From contig NZ_LZSX01000107.1 of the NCBI RefSeq assembly GCF_001665835.1, forward strand, positions 1-64,000: a stretch of 64,000 nt of DNA. Reading direction: 5' to 3'. Source of the DNA: Mycobacterium colombiense. GTDB lineage: Bacteria > Actinomycetota > Actinomycetes > Mycobacteriales > Mycobacteriaceae. How positions within the stretch are numbered: the first letter of the stretch is position 1; every line of letters begins with the position of its first letter. The translations under genes and the position numbers were made by a program. Under the pieces are notes generated by a model. The model was not told where the DNA came from, ran no database searches, and saw only the letters and a list, made by a program, of their open reading frames with translations. Shown one piece after another: positions 26,360-35,284 of the stretch.

Positions 26360-29249
26360 CCAGGTGCGGCTCGGGTGTCTTCACCGTCGGCGTGACGACA
26401 CGGCGGGGGAGTGGGCTCGGCCACCAGAACCATCGGCCCAACAGCGCCACGATGGACGGCACGATGAAGGCCCGTACCACCAGGGTGTCCAGCAGCAACC
26501 CGACCGCGATCGTGGTGCCGATCTGGGCGATGCTGAGCACGCTGCTACTGAGCAGCGCCAGCATGGTCAGACCGAAGATGACGCCGGCAACGGTGACCAC
26601 CCCGCCGGTTGCGCCGAATGCCCGGATGATGCCGGTCTTCAGACCCGCCGCCGCTTCTTGTTTGATGCGCAACGCCAGCAGCAGGTTGTAGTCGGCGCCG
26701 ACGGCGATCAGCGCGATGAAGGCGATCGGCGCCACGGCCCAGTGCAGGTCGTGATGAAGCAGGTGCTGCCAAATCAGCACGCTGGCACCGATGGCCGACG
26801 CGTAGGAGGTGACGACGGTCCCGACGACGACCAATCCCGCGACCGGGCTACGCAACATGGCGGTGACGATCAGGAAGATGAGAACCAGCGCGGCACCCAC
26901 CAACAGCTCGGTGTCGTTCGCGACAAAGCGCTGCAGATCGGCGGTCACCGGGCCCACCCCTGCAAGGTCGACCTCGGTCGGGGTCAGGGTGCCCTCCTTG
27001 GTGGCCTCCTTGATGGCGGCGCGCACCTGGTCCGCCCGCTTTGCGCCGTCGGCACCCCACTCCGAACCATCGCCGTAGACCAATAGGTAAACGGCGCGAC
27101 CGTTCTCGGAGATCAGGTGGCTAAGCGCGGTGGTGTACCGCGGGTCGGTCAACGCGCGCTGCGGCATGTAGAAGTCCGCCGCGGCGCTGCCCTGAAACTG
27201 CGTCGCGATCTCATTCATGTAATCGGTCAACTGACGCATTTGCGGCCCGAGCGTGTCGGAGAGGCTCAGCAGGTCATGTGTGGCCGAACGCGCTTGCCCC
27301 AGCGCATCTTTCATCGACGTGACACTCTGCGGCAGGGTTGCCATCGCGGTGGCGGCCGTGCTCGACCCGCTGGTGAGCTTCGCAGCGCCCGAACCCAGGC
27401 GGGTGGACGTCTGCACCAGGCTGTCGACGGGCTGCAGCACGCGGTCCACGGTCGAGCAGATCGGGTTGGTGGCGCAGTCGGGGGTTCGCCCGACGAAGTC
27501 GCGCAACGGGTCGAGGTAACCCGACACCGTCGTGACGTTGCGCTGCAGCCCGTCCATCCCGGCCCGCATGTCTTCCGCGGCGCCGGACATGTCCGCTAAT
27601 CCTGCACTGCCACCACGCAATCCGTTGCCCAACCCGTCGACAGCAAGCTGGGTTTGTGCCAGCGCGCTGTCCAGCTCGGAGACCCGCTTGAGGCGCTGGG
27701 TCAGCGAATCCATGGTGTCGCCGAATTGGCGGCCGAGCACACCGGCCTGGTAGCTCAACGTCGCCTGTTCGGGCACCTTGCCGTCGGGCCGGCTGGCGGA
27801 CTGCACCGCCCGCACACCCGGCACGGCCATGATGTGGCGGGTGATGCGCTCGATGGCGATCAGGCCGGCCGGGTTGCGCAGGTCGTGGTCGGCCTGGACG
27901 GCGACGACATCGGGCAGCAGAGCGTTGACCGCGAAATGGCGGTCGGCGCTGGCATAGCCACGGTTGGAGTCGGTGGACGACGGCGTGGCGGCGGGTTCGT
28001 TGAAGCCGACCCGCATGCTGACCAACGGCAGCGCGACCAGCAGGGTCAACGCCAGCGCGGCGACCAGGACCGGCCCGGGCCAGCGTGCGACGGCCGTGCC
28101 GACACGGCGCCAGCGACGCGCGGTCGTGGACGGCCGTGGTTCCAGATATCCGCGGCGTATTGCCAAGCTCATGAGCGCGGGCGTCAGGGTCAGCGCGGCC
28201 ACCATGGTCGCCAGAATGCCGATGGCGCACGGCAACCCGGCGCTGCGGAATGAGCCGACCTTCGCGAACACCAGACACGCCAGCGCCACCGATACCGTCA
28301 ACGCCGATCCGATGACCACGGGCGCGATCGACCGATAGGCCTGGGTCAGCGCCTGGGCCGGCTCGACGCCGCGGCGCCGGCCCTCGTGGTAGCGGCCGAC
28401 CAGGAAGATCGCGTAGTCGGTGCCGGCCCCGAGTGTCATGGCCGCCATCAGCGCCACCGAAAACAGCGACACCTCAACCACGTTGGCTTGACCGAGGGCG
28501 GCGACGACGGCGCGCGCCAGGGCCAGGGCGAGCCCGACCGAGATCAGCGGGATCGCAGCCGCAATCGGCGATCGGTAGACAGCCAGCAACAGCAGCAGGA
28601 TGAGACCGATGGTGGCGGCGGTGATGCCGAGCATCTGGCGGTCTATCGCCGAGAATTCGTCGACGATGGTGGCGCCGGGACCGGTGACATGGACCTGCAG
28701 GCCCGACGGCGGTGAGAGTTTCTGGACGGTTCCGCGCACGGCATTCACCGAGTCGCGCGCCTGGGCGGTGCCGAGCATGCCGGCCAGCCGCACCATCACG
28801 CTGACCGCCTTGCCGTCCGAACTCTGCGCACCGGCGGCCGTGGCCGGCTGCGACCACAGGTCGGTCACCGCGTAGACGTGACGCCGATCCGAACCGAACG
28901 CTGTCGTCAGCCCATCGTAGAACCGGCGATCCTGCGGTGTCAGCCGCTGATCACGTTCCAGCACAACGTAAACGAAGTTGTTGCTGGGCGTCTGGTTGAA
29001 CAACTGGGCGGCCTGTGTCGCGGCTACCGCGCTGGGCGCGCCGGGAGGCATGAAGGACCGGGCGTGGGAGTCCACGACCCGCTCCAGCTGCGGGACAGCC
29101 ACATTCGCGATGCCCGCCACCACCACCCACAGGCCGACGATGAGGAGCGCGTACCGGCCGGTCAGGCGCGCAAGGCTGCCCAGCCTGTCATGCAACGGTC
29201 TGCCGAGCGCTGGTGGGCCCGCCGAACAGGCCCACGGCCACGTGCTCAC
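26340..29249 (-). CDS. MmpL-family RND lipid/small-molecule transporter
   Basis: 969 residues from GTG 29249, or 951 from TTG 29195, where the MmpL-like sequence (LHDRLGSLARLTGRYALLIV) begins and overlap with the upstream gene is minimal. The RND layout is clear: helix 1, a large extracytoplasmic loop (about 55-200), a helical bundle with GAGTDYAIFLVGRYHEGRRR near 280, a second large loop (about 415-740) and a second bundle with ALIAVGADYNLLLALRIKQE. The paired Asp-Tyr motifs (GTDYA and GADYN) are the proton-relay sites of MmpL proteins. Substrate unknown; no mmpS lies beside it. Its 3' end overlaps eccC2 by 20 nt. Confidence 0.92.
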   Translation of the reverse strand: MSTWPWACSAGPPALGRPLHDRLGSLARLTGRYALLIVGLWVVVAGIANVAVPQLERVVDSHARSFMPPGAPSAVAATQAAQLFNQTPSNNFVYVVLERDQRLTPQDRRFYDGLTTAFGSDRRHVYAVTDLWSQPATAAGAQSSDGKAVSVMVRLAGMLGTAQARDSVNAVRGTVQKLSPPSGLQVHVTGPGATIVDEFSAIDRQMLGITAATIGLILLLLLAVYRSPIAAAIPLISVGLALALARAVVAALGQANVVEVSLFSVALMAAMTLGAGTDYAIFLVGRYHEGRRRGVEPAQALTQAYRSIAPVVIGSALTVSVALACLVFAKVGSFRSAGLPCAIGILATMVAALTLTPALMSLAIRRGYLEPRPSTTARRWRRVGTAVARWPGPVLVAALALTLLVALPLVSMRVGFNEPAATPSSTDSNRGYASADRHFAVNALLPDVVAVQADHDLRNPAGLIAIERITRHIMAVPGVRAVQSASRPDGKVPEQATLSYQAGVLGRQFGDTMDSLTQRLKRVSELDSALAQTQLAVDGLGNGLRGGSAGLADMSGAAEDMRAGMDGLQRNVTTVSGYLDPLRDFVGRTPDCATNPICSTVDRVLQPVDSLVQTSTRLGSGAAKLTSGSSTAATAMATLPQSVTSMKDALGQARSATHDLLSLSDTLGPQMRQLTDYMNEIATQFQGSAAADFYMPQRALTDPRYTTALSHLISENGRAVYLLVYGDGSEWGADGAKRADQVRAAIKEATKEGTLTPTEVDLAGVGPVTADLQRFVANDTELLVGAALVLIFLIVTAMLRSPVAGLVVVGTVVTSYASAIGASVLIWQHLLHHDLHWAVAPIAFIALIAVGADYNLLLALRIKQEAAAGLKTGIIRAFGATGGVVTVAGVIFGLTMLALLSSSVLSIAQIGTTIAVGLLLDTLVVRAFIVPSIVALLGRWFWWPSPLPRRVVTPTVKTPEPHLVTAGAV

Positions 29250-29568
29250 CGCGCGTGAGCGAGCGCACGCGCAACGACCGGCGGGTGCCGATCTTCACCA
29301 GCGCGTGCAACCCGGGCTCGGCGGCCGCGAGATCGGCGCGCACCTGTTCGGCCGACGCGCCCTCATGAGCCGCCTGATCCAGCTTGGCCACCAGCATCGT
29401 GATCCATCGCTGGCCGAGCGAAAGCATCAGGCCCTCCTCGTCGCCGAAGAGTTCGGACACCTCGGATGACTTGCCGATCAACGCAAGTGCCGCCTCGGGG
29501 TCCGTCTCGGCGGCTTTGATCACCTGGGCCATGAAGGCCATGCGGTCGTGCAGCAGTGTCCATGTCAT
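29188..29568 (-). CDS. Hypothetical protein preceding mmpL
   Basis: 126 residues from ATG 29568 (MTWTLLHDRMAFMAQVIKAA). The sequence is helical and amphipathic throughout (EVSELFGDEEGLMLSLGQRW, then AGASAEQVRADLAAAEPGLHAL-like Ala/Glu-rich helices). It ends GLFGGPTSARQTVA. No membrane helix, metal site or DNA-binding motif is apparent. Its 3' end overlaps the 5' end of the mmpL frame by 62 nt, or 8 nt if mmpL starts at TTG 29195, which implies translational coupling. It may be a small cytosolic accessory or regulator of the transporter. I do not recognise the family. Confidence 0.6.
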   Translation of the reverse strand: MTWTLLHDRMAFMAQVIKAAETDPEAALALIGKSSEVSELFGDEEGLMLSLGQRWITMLVAKLDQAAHEGASAEQVRADLAAAEPGLHALVKIGTRRSLRVRSLTRGEHVAVGLFGGPTSARQTVA

Positions 29569-29689
29569 GACTCGACGTTAGGAGAGCAGCCACCCACCGC
29601 GCGTCGTGCCGAAGTGCAGTCTTTGCCTCCTACCACGGGCGGAGACGGGCACCGACCGCGGAAGGATGTGACGAAGCGCCGCGCTCTTC

Positions 29690-29695
29690 TAGGAT
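29690..29695 (+). promoter_or_regulatory. Candidate -10 element for a leaderless histidine-kinase transcript
   Basis: TAGGAT (fits TANNNT) is followed by only 6 nt before the ATG at 29702, with no ribosome-binding sequence possible between. This is the geometry of a leaderless mycobacterial transcript. Function inferred. Confidence 0.42.
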
Positions 29696-29701
29696 TGGAC
29701 G

Positions 29702-30919
29702 ATGTTGCGCGCCGCAGTGAATTACCTGCGGGAACAGCTTCGCCGACGCAGCGAGCTGATTCCCGTCGGTATCACCTGGGCGGCGCTGATCTCTGTCGAT
29801 GTCGCCCTCGTGCTCGGTGGCGTGATCGGGACGCTGCAGCGGCCCGTCGCCGACCTCCCCGTGGCGCTGACGGCATTCGCCATAGCCCTGTCGCCCTCGT
29901 TGGCGTTCTTCGTCTTCAACATGAAGATGGCTCCGGGGCCGTTATGGGCGACCTGGCTGGTGTCCTCCGCGCTGACTCTGTTTGGTACGTCGACGCCCAT
30001 TCACGCCGATTTCGCGCCGGCGTTGTTGGTCCTGATGGTCTTGGTCGTCGCGACATTGGCCTCGGTGTTGGGCGGCCTCCTTGCAACGGTGTCGGCGGCG
30101 GCGCTGTTGCTCGGCGCGTCCGCGCTGCACCGCCTCGACATGGTGGTGCTGTATCTGGGTTTCATAGCGGTGGGCTGGCTGCTTGGTTACCTGATGCGCA
30201 CCCAGCGGCTGTTGCTGGCCGAACAGATTGAGGCGCAGGACATGTTGGCCGAACACGCCGCCGCCGACGAGCGGCGGCGCATCGCCCGTGAAGTGCACGA
30301 CGTCATCGCCCATTCGCTGAGCATCACCCTGCTGCACGTGACCGGCGCGCGCCGGGCGCTGCAGCAGGATCGCGACGTCGACGATGCGGTCGAGGCGCTG
30401 GAGCAGGCCGAGCGGCTGGGCCGGCAGGCGATGGCCGACATCCGACGCACCGTCGGGCTGCTCGACAACTGGCCCACCAAGACCGCGCAGACCACGCCCG
30501 AACCCGGCATCGACGACATCGCAGCACTGGTCGAGGGTTTCCAGCGGGCCGGTCTGGCCGTCGGCCTGTGCGTCGAGGGCCCCACCGATCACGTATCGGC
30601 CGCGGTCGGCCTCGCGCTGTACCGCATCACCCAGGAGTCACTGGCCAACATCGCCAAGCATGCGCCGGAGTCGAAAGCCGGTGTGGTGTTGGATATTTCG
30701 CCGGTATCGGCGCGGCTGGCCATCACCAACCTACTTCCCGCGGCAGTGATGGCCGCGCAATCGGCCGAAGGACGTGGCCTGCGCGGCATGCGCCAGCGCG
30801 TCGAGCTGCTCGGCGGGGCCATCGACGTCGGCCCGACCCGCGACGGCTGGTCGGTGTGCGCCGAAATCCCACTGCAGGAGGGCGATACGGCCTGGCGCCC
30901 ATGGTGGTGCAAGGCATGA
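29702..30919 (+). CDS. Membrane sensor histidine kinase (HisKA_3, NarL/DesK type)
   Basis: 405 residues from ATG 29702. The N-terminal 165 residues hold about five to six membrane helices without a large external loop, so the sensor may read a membrane or intramembrane signal. The dimerisation/phosphoacceptor segment is ERRRIAREVHDVIAHSLSIT with His199. An ATPase domain follows (LYRITQESLANIAKHAPESK N-box; GRGLRGMRQRVELLGG G-box). It autophosphorylates and passes the phosphate to the response regulator encoded by the next gene, which overlaps it by 4 nt (ATGA). It is divergent from the mmpL operon, so the transporter genes are a plausible target. Confidence 0.9.
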   Translation: MLRAAVNYLREQLRRRSELIPVGITWAALISVDVALVLGGVIGTLQRPVADLPVALTAFAIALSPSLAFFVFNMKMAPGPLWATWLVSSALTLFGTSTPIHADFAPALLVLMVLVVATLASVLGGLLATVSAAALLLGASALHRLDMVVLYLGFIAVGWLLGYLMRTQRLLLAEQIEAQDMLAEHAAADERRRIAREVHDVIAHSLSITLLHVTGARRALQQDRDVDDAVEALEQAERLGRQAMADIRRTVGLLDNWPTKTAQTTPEPGIDDIAALVEGFQRAGLAVGLCVEGPTDHVSAAVGLALYRITQESLANIAKHAPESKAGVVLDISPVSARLAITNLLPAAVMAAQSAEGRGLRGMRQRVELLGGAIDVGPTRDGWSVCAEIPLQEGDTAWRPWWCKA

Positions 30920-31581
30920 TCCCAAATATCCCAGCGACGCACGAGATCACCGTGCTCCTCGTCGACGATCAGGACCTGGTGCGGTCGGGCCTGCGCCGGA
31001 TCCTGCGCCGCAAGGACGGGTTCGTCGTCGTCGCGGAATGCGCCGACGGTGACGAGGTGTCCGCGGCGGTGGCCGAGCACCGGCCCGACGTCGTCGTGAT
31101 GGATCTGCGGATGCGCCGCGTCGACGGCATCGAGGCGACGCGCAGGCTGGGCGGCCGGCCGCCGGTGCTCGCGCTGACTACCTTCAACGAGGAGGAGCTG
31201 TTGTCGGGAGCACTGCGCGCCGGTGCGGCCGGCTTCGTGCTCAAGGACTCTTCGGCCGAGGAGCTGATCCGCGCGGTCCGGGCGGTCGCCAGGGGCGACA
31301 GCTATCTCGATCCCGCGGTGACCTCGCGCGTGCTCACCACGTACCGCAAGGCCGCTCCCGGGCCGCGCGGCACCGCGATCGGCGAGCTGACCACCCGCGA
31401 GCTCGATGTGCTGACGCTGATCGGCCAGGGCATGTCGAATACGGAGATCGCCGATCAACTGTGCATCTCGGGCGTCACGGTCAAGAGCCACATCGGGCGG
31501 ATCTTCGGGAAGCTCGATCTGCGCGACCGCGCCGCCGCGATCGTCTACGCGTACGACAACGGCATCGTCGCGCCGCGCTGA
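30916..31581 (+). CDS. NarL/LuxR-family response regulator
   Basis: 221 residues from ATG 30916, coupled to the kinase stop codon; an in-frame ATG at 30901 is less likely. The receiver domain has the acidic pair D17/D18 (LLVDDQDLVRSG) and phosphoacceptor D63 (VVMDLRMRRVDG), the T in LALTTFNE and the K in FVLKDSS. The LuxR-type helix-turn-helix is near 155-215 (LTTRELDVLTLIGQGMSNTE, then SGVTVKSHIGRIFGKL). It binds DNA when phosphorylated by the partner kinase. Targets are unknown; the divergent hypothetical/mmpL pair is the natural candidate. Confidence 0.93.
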   Translation: MIPNIPATHEITVLLVDDQDLVRSGLRRILRRKDGFVVVAECADGDEVSAAVAEHRPDVVVMDLRMRRVDGIEATRRLGGRPPVLALTTFNEEELLSGALRAGAAGFVLKDSSAEELIRAVRAVARGDSYLDPAVTSRVLTTYRKAAPGPRGTAIGELTTRELDVLTLIGQGMSNTEIADQLCISGVTVKSHIGRIFGKLDLRDRAAAIVYAYDNGIVAPR

Positions 31582-31585
31582 CGAC

Positions 31586-31963
31586 CTACAGGGGCGCCGA
31601 CTGCTCCGTCAGGTTCAGCAGCAGGTAGGCCATGCACACCAGGAAGTTCAGCACCACCATGATCAGGCCGGCCAACATCAGCGAGCGGGTGCCGCGCTGC
31701 CTGAGCCGCTTGTAGCGCGCGGCACGCAATTCGCGGTCGAGCCGGATCGCGATCAACGCGAAGTTCACGTTCATCAATTCGTGGGCGGCCAGCGGCGCGC
31801 CCTCCAGCATTTGCCGCAACCGTTCCGGTGCCGTTCGAACACCCACCCGTTCGAAACTGTGGCACAGACGTAGCGCCCGCCGTCGGCGGAGCGTTTCATA
31901 TGGCAGCCGAAGCCGCCGCGCAAGTTGCCCTCGATCGTCCCCCCAGGGGTAAGACGGGGTCAT
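31586..31963 (-). CDS. Hypothetical protein with C-terminal membrane helix
   Basis: 125 residues from ATG 31961-31963 (MTPSYPWGDDRGQLARRLRL). The first ~95 residues are Arg-rich and helical (PYETLRRRRALRLCHSFERV, then LRQMLEGAPLAAHELMNVNF). A single strong membrane segment follows near the C-terminus (LMLAGLIMVVLNFLVCMAYL). It is tail-anchored in appearance, with the basic part inside the cell. An in-frame extension to 32047 has no support. It is convergent with the response regulator (4 nt apart). Family not recognised. Confidence 0.55.
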   Translation of the reverse strand: MTPSYPWGDDRGQLARRLRLPYETLRRRRALRLCHSFERVGVRTAPERLRQMLEGAPLAAHELMNVNFALIAIRLDRELRAARYKRLRQRGTRSLMLAGLIMVVLNFLVCMAYLLLNLTEQSAPL

Positions 31964-32030
31964 CACAAGCGGGATTGTAAATCGCTCGGCGCCACTTTTG
32001 CGCGGTGAACACGAACTATGTTGCGACATA

Positions 32031-33383
32031 TCATTTCGGCACACCACCGCTCATTTGCTGGGACGTTGGCAACTCGAGGTAGCGCTCCAGGTTGCGATGC
32101 ATGTTGATCACGCGTCGTTCCTCGCTGGACAGCACCATGTGTGTGAAGCCGGGTTGATGCATCCCGCGCTGCAACCCGGGAAGCACCGCGATGTCCTGGG
32201 TGAGCACAATGCCTGGTCCCGAGCCGGGCTCGGCCGCATCGGCGGCCATGCGGACGTCCGTCGGCTTGGTACGCGGCGCACCCGGCGGCATTCGCGTCAT
32301 CAAGAACATGATCAGCTCGCCCTTGTCGGGGGAGGGATCGGGGGCGGGTCGCGAGCACATGACGGTCAGGTGGTCGGCGTTGGTCAAAAGCGTCATGTTG
32401 GGAAACACGTTGTACTGGTGCAATCGGGTCATCCGATCGGTATCAGCCCAATTGAGATCCACATTGCGGCTCGCGGCGAAGGCCCGGGTTCGGTCGGCGA
32501 TCAGGTCGGCAACCGTCTGGCCGGGCCGGCGTTCGTCGGCGGGGAAGGGCGTGCCCTCGGCCGCGCCCATCAGCGCTCCCTGTGTGTAGACGTAGGCGTT
32601 CCAGACCTCTTCGTCGCTGAGTGTGCCGTCGAAGCGTGGGCTTTGCACGCCGTAGGGCTGATCCGATTTCCCGGTGTGGCCCCAAATCCGCTGCGGCGCA
32701 TGGATGTCGTCGACGCAGCGCAGCAGTTCGGGATGCAGGGTCTGGATGTGGTAGGTCTCGCTGTATCCGTCCGCGATTGTCTTCCAGTTGGCGTCGACCT
32801 CGACGGTGAGCGTGGCGTAGCAGCGGAAATCCTCCAGGTGACACCAGGCGATGTCGTCGGGCACCGCCTCCAGGTATTCGGTCAACGACACCGCGCCCGG
32901 GTCGAGGTTGACGAAGACGAGCCCGGCCCAGGTGTCGACGCGAGCCGATATCAGCGGAAAGTCGGACATTCGCAGCGAGCCGAAGCCCTTGCGGTTGGGC
33001 ACCCGTTTGAGCGCCCCGGCCAGGTCCCAGGTCCACCCGTGATAGCCGCACTTGAGTTCGCGCAGGCCCGTGCCGGATCCGGTGCACAGTGAATTGCCGC
33101 GGTGCCGGCAGACGTTCTGGAATGCGCGGAGTGCCCCGTCGTCGTCCCGGACGATCAGCACACCGAAAGGGCCGCAGCGGTATTCGAAGTAGTCGCCGGG
33201 TGCGGCGACGTGGTCGACCACGCAGGCCAGTTGCCACACCCGCGGCCACATCCGCTGCGTTTCGAGTGCGGCGAAGGCGGGGCAGTAATAGCGCTCGGCG
33301 GGCACCAGCGTCGGGTTGTCCGGCGGGATGCCGATGGCATCCTCGTCGCGGGTCCGCGCCGGATTGCCGGCCGCCGTTGCCAT
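32031..33383 (-). CDS. Rieske [2Fe-2S] aromatic-ring-hydroxylating oxygenase, alpha subunit
   Basis: 450 residues from ATG 33383. The Rieske cluster ligands are C92 and H94 (NVCRHRGNSL) and C112 and H115 (LKCGYHGWTWD). The mononuclear iron site is seen in ADGYSETYHIQTLHPELL (H212, H217). This is the normal length and order for a terminal oxygenase alpha subunit, which hydroxylates or dealkylates aromatic or other cyclic substrates with electrons from a reductase. No reductase or beta subunit is adjacent, so electrons must come from elsewhere. It starts 11 nt after the amidohydrolase stop, so the two are cotranscribed. Substrate unknown. Confidence 0.9.
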   Translation of the reverse strand: MATAAGNPARTRDEDAIGIPPDNPTLVPAERYYCPAFAALETQRMWPRVWQLACVVDHVAAPGDYFEYRCGPFGVLIVRDDDGALRAFQNVCRHRGNSLCTGSGTGLRELKCGYHGWTWDLAGALKRVPNRKGFGSLRMSDFPLISARVDTWAGLVFVNLDPGAVSLTEYLEAVPDDIAWCHLEDFRCYATLTVEVDANWKTIADGYSETYHIQTLHPELLRCVDDIHAPQRIWGHTGKSDQPYGVQSPRFDGTLSDEEVWNAYVYTQGALMGAAEGTPFPADERRPGQTVADLIADRTRAFAASRNVDLNWADTDRMTRLHQYNVFPNMTLLTNADHLTVMCSRPAPDPSPDKGELIMFLMTRMPPGAPRTKPTDVRMAADAAEPGSGPGIVLTQDIAVLPGLQRGMHQPGFTHMVLSSEERRVINMHRNLERYLELPTSQQMSGGVPK

Positions 33384-33394
33384 CGGGGGAGTTC

Positions 33395-35155
33395 TCAGCG
33401 CGCTCCGCGGACCAGGCGTCCGGGGCGGGCGCCGGTGTCGACGTCTTTGCGGCGGGTCACCGTTCCGCTGACGATGGTCGCGGCATAACCGCTGGCGCCC
33501 TGCAGGATTCGGTTCCCACCTGCGGGCAGGTCGAACGCCATCGCCGCCGGGTGCAGGGTCAGGGCGTCCATGTCTATGACGTTGATGTCGGCCTTCTTGC
33601 CGGGCTCGATGGTGCCGCGGTCGGTGAGCCCGAACAGGTGAGCGGTGTCGCGGGATTGCTTGCGGATCACGTACTCCAGCGACAGCTTCTCGCCCCGGTG
33701 CCGGTCCCGCGCCCAGTGGGTGAGCAGGAACGTCGGGTAGGACGCGTCACAGATCATTCCGCAGTGGGCGCCGCCGTCGGAGAGTCCGAGCACGCCCGCC
33801 GGGTGCAGCATCATCTCGCGGATCGCGTCGTGGTTGCCGTCGGCGTAGTTGAACAACGGCAGCATCAACATGTTGGTCGCGTTGGACTCCAGCATGAGGT
33901 CGTACAGCGTGGACAGCGGGTCCTCGCCGCGGGCCTTCGCGATGGCCGCGACGGTGCGGTCGGGGGTCGGCTCGTAGTCGGGCGGATTGCCGAGCGCATA
34001 CAGCCTGTGGAGCGAATGCTGCACCAGGGCGAACATCCCGTCGAACAACAAGGCGGGGTCGGGCGGCAGGTCGTCCTCGGACAGGATTGCGGCTTTCACC
34101 GCGGGGTCGGCCAGCCGCTGCGCGAGCTCGCCGCGGCCACACTCGGCCTTCAGCCGGCGGTAGGTGGGACGGTGGCTGAATCCGTGATGGCCTTGGAACC
34201 CGATCATCATGCCGAACGGCCGCGCCGCGATCTGCGGGTACAGGCGGGCGCCCGCGGCGTGCGCGTCCGCCGACAGGTCCAGCATCTCGCGCCACAGTTT
34301 CGGATCGGCGTCCACCTGGATCAGCGCGAAGGACACCGGCCGGTCGATCTCGGCGCTCAGCCGCCGCATCCAGTCCAGTTCCTTTTTGGGCCCGATGATG
34401 TCCTCGCCGGCGGCCCCTTGCGGCGCCAGCTCGAACACCGCCTGACCGCCGGCCGCCATGGCGCGGCCGAGGCCGAACAGTTCTTCTTCGGCCGCGAAGG
34501 TACCGGGGACCGGTTCGCCGTCCATCGCGCGGTGGCCCATCGTGCGCGACGTGGAGAAGCCGAGCGCCCCGGCCTCGATCGCCTCACGAACCAGCCGGCC
34601 CATCGCCTCGATGTCCTCGGGGGTGGCCGGCTGGTTCCGCGCTCCCCGCTCGCCCATCGCGTAGGCGCGGACGGCGCCGTGCGCGACCTGACTGCCCACG
34701 TCGACGGAGAACTTCTGTTTGCCGACCGCGTCGAGGTACTCGGGGTAGGTCTCCCAGCCCCAGGTGATGCCTTCGGTCAGCGCGGTGCCGGGAATGTCTT
34801 CGACGCCCTCCATCAGTTCGATCAGCCACTGCTCGCTGCCCGGCCGCACGGGCGCGAATCCGACGCCGCAGTTGCCGGTCACGATCGTGGTCACGCCATG
34901 GCCGCTGGACGGCTCCAGCAGGCTGTCCCAGCTGACCTGGCCGTCGTAGTGGGTGTGGATGTCGACGAAGCCGGGGGCCACCACATGCCCTGTGGCATCG
35001 ATGGTTTCGGCCGCCGCGCCGCTCATCGCGGGGCCGTCGACACTGCGCCGCACGACGTCGACAATTTTGCCGTCCTTGATGCCGATGTCGGCGGGGTAGC
35101 GTTCCGCGCCCGTGCCGTCGACGACGGTTCCACCGATGATCTTTAGGTCGAACAT
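33395..35155 (-). CDS. D-aminoacylase-like amidohydrolase (Rv2913c type)
   Basis: 586 residues from ATG 35155. The N-terminus MFDLKIIGGTVVDGTGAERY and the metal motif APGFVDIHTHYDGQ are those of the N-acyl-D-amino-acid deacylase / dihydroorotase-like superfamily. Conserved C-terminal pieces include GLSDGGAHCGMICDASYPTF and LFGLTDRGTIEPGKKADINV. It would hydrolyse an amide or cyclic amide bond with one or two bound metal ions. Mycobacteria carry several such proteins of unproven substrate. Cotranscribed with the Rieske oxygenase downstream; a phosphotransferase gene lies 129 nt upstream on the same strand. Confidence 0.87.
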   Translation of the reverse strand: MFDLKIIGGTVVDGTGAERYPADIGIKDGKIVDVVRRSVDGPAMSGAAAETIDATGHVVAPGFVDIHTHYDGQVSWDSLLEPSSGHGVTTIVTGNCGVGFAPVRPGSEQWLIELMEGVEDIPGTALTEGITWGWETYPEYLDAVGKQKFSVDVGSQVAHGAVRAYAMGERGARNQPATPEDIEAMGRLVREAIEAGALGFSTSRTMGHRAMDGEPVPGTFAAEEELFGLGRAMAAGGQAVFELAPQGAAGEDIIGPKKELDWMRRLSAEIDRPVSFALIQVDADPKLWREMLDLSADAHAAGARLYPQIAARPFGMMIGFQGHHGFSHRPTYRRLKAECGRGELAQRLADPAVKAAILSEDDLPPDPALLFDGMFALVQHSLHRLYALGNPPDYEPTPDRTVAAIAKARGEDPLSTLYDLMLESNATNMLMLPLFNYADGNHDAIREMMLHPAGVLGLSDGGAHCGMICDASYPTFLLTHWARDRHRGEKLSLEYVIRKQSRDTAHLFGLTDRGTIEPGKKADINVIDMDALTLHPAAMAFDLPAGGNRILQGASGYAATIVSGTVTRRKDVDTGARPGRLVRGAR

Positions 35156-35284
35156 GAGGCTCCTCTTCGCCGCCGTGGGCTGTCTCTGGAGGGCTGAGCC
35201 GGAAGGCGCGCAGCATTTCGCTACGGTAGGTAGCGTAACTCTTGGCGCGACGAAGGCAATAGCCTCAGCCGAATTGGGTCGGGC

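Noticed and set aside
35221..35240. Short palindrome-like sequence TACGGTAGGTAGCGTA upstream of the amidohydrolase
   Set aside because: Only the outer four base pairs are symmetric, which is expected by chance.
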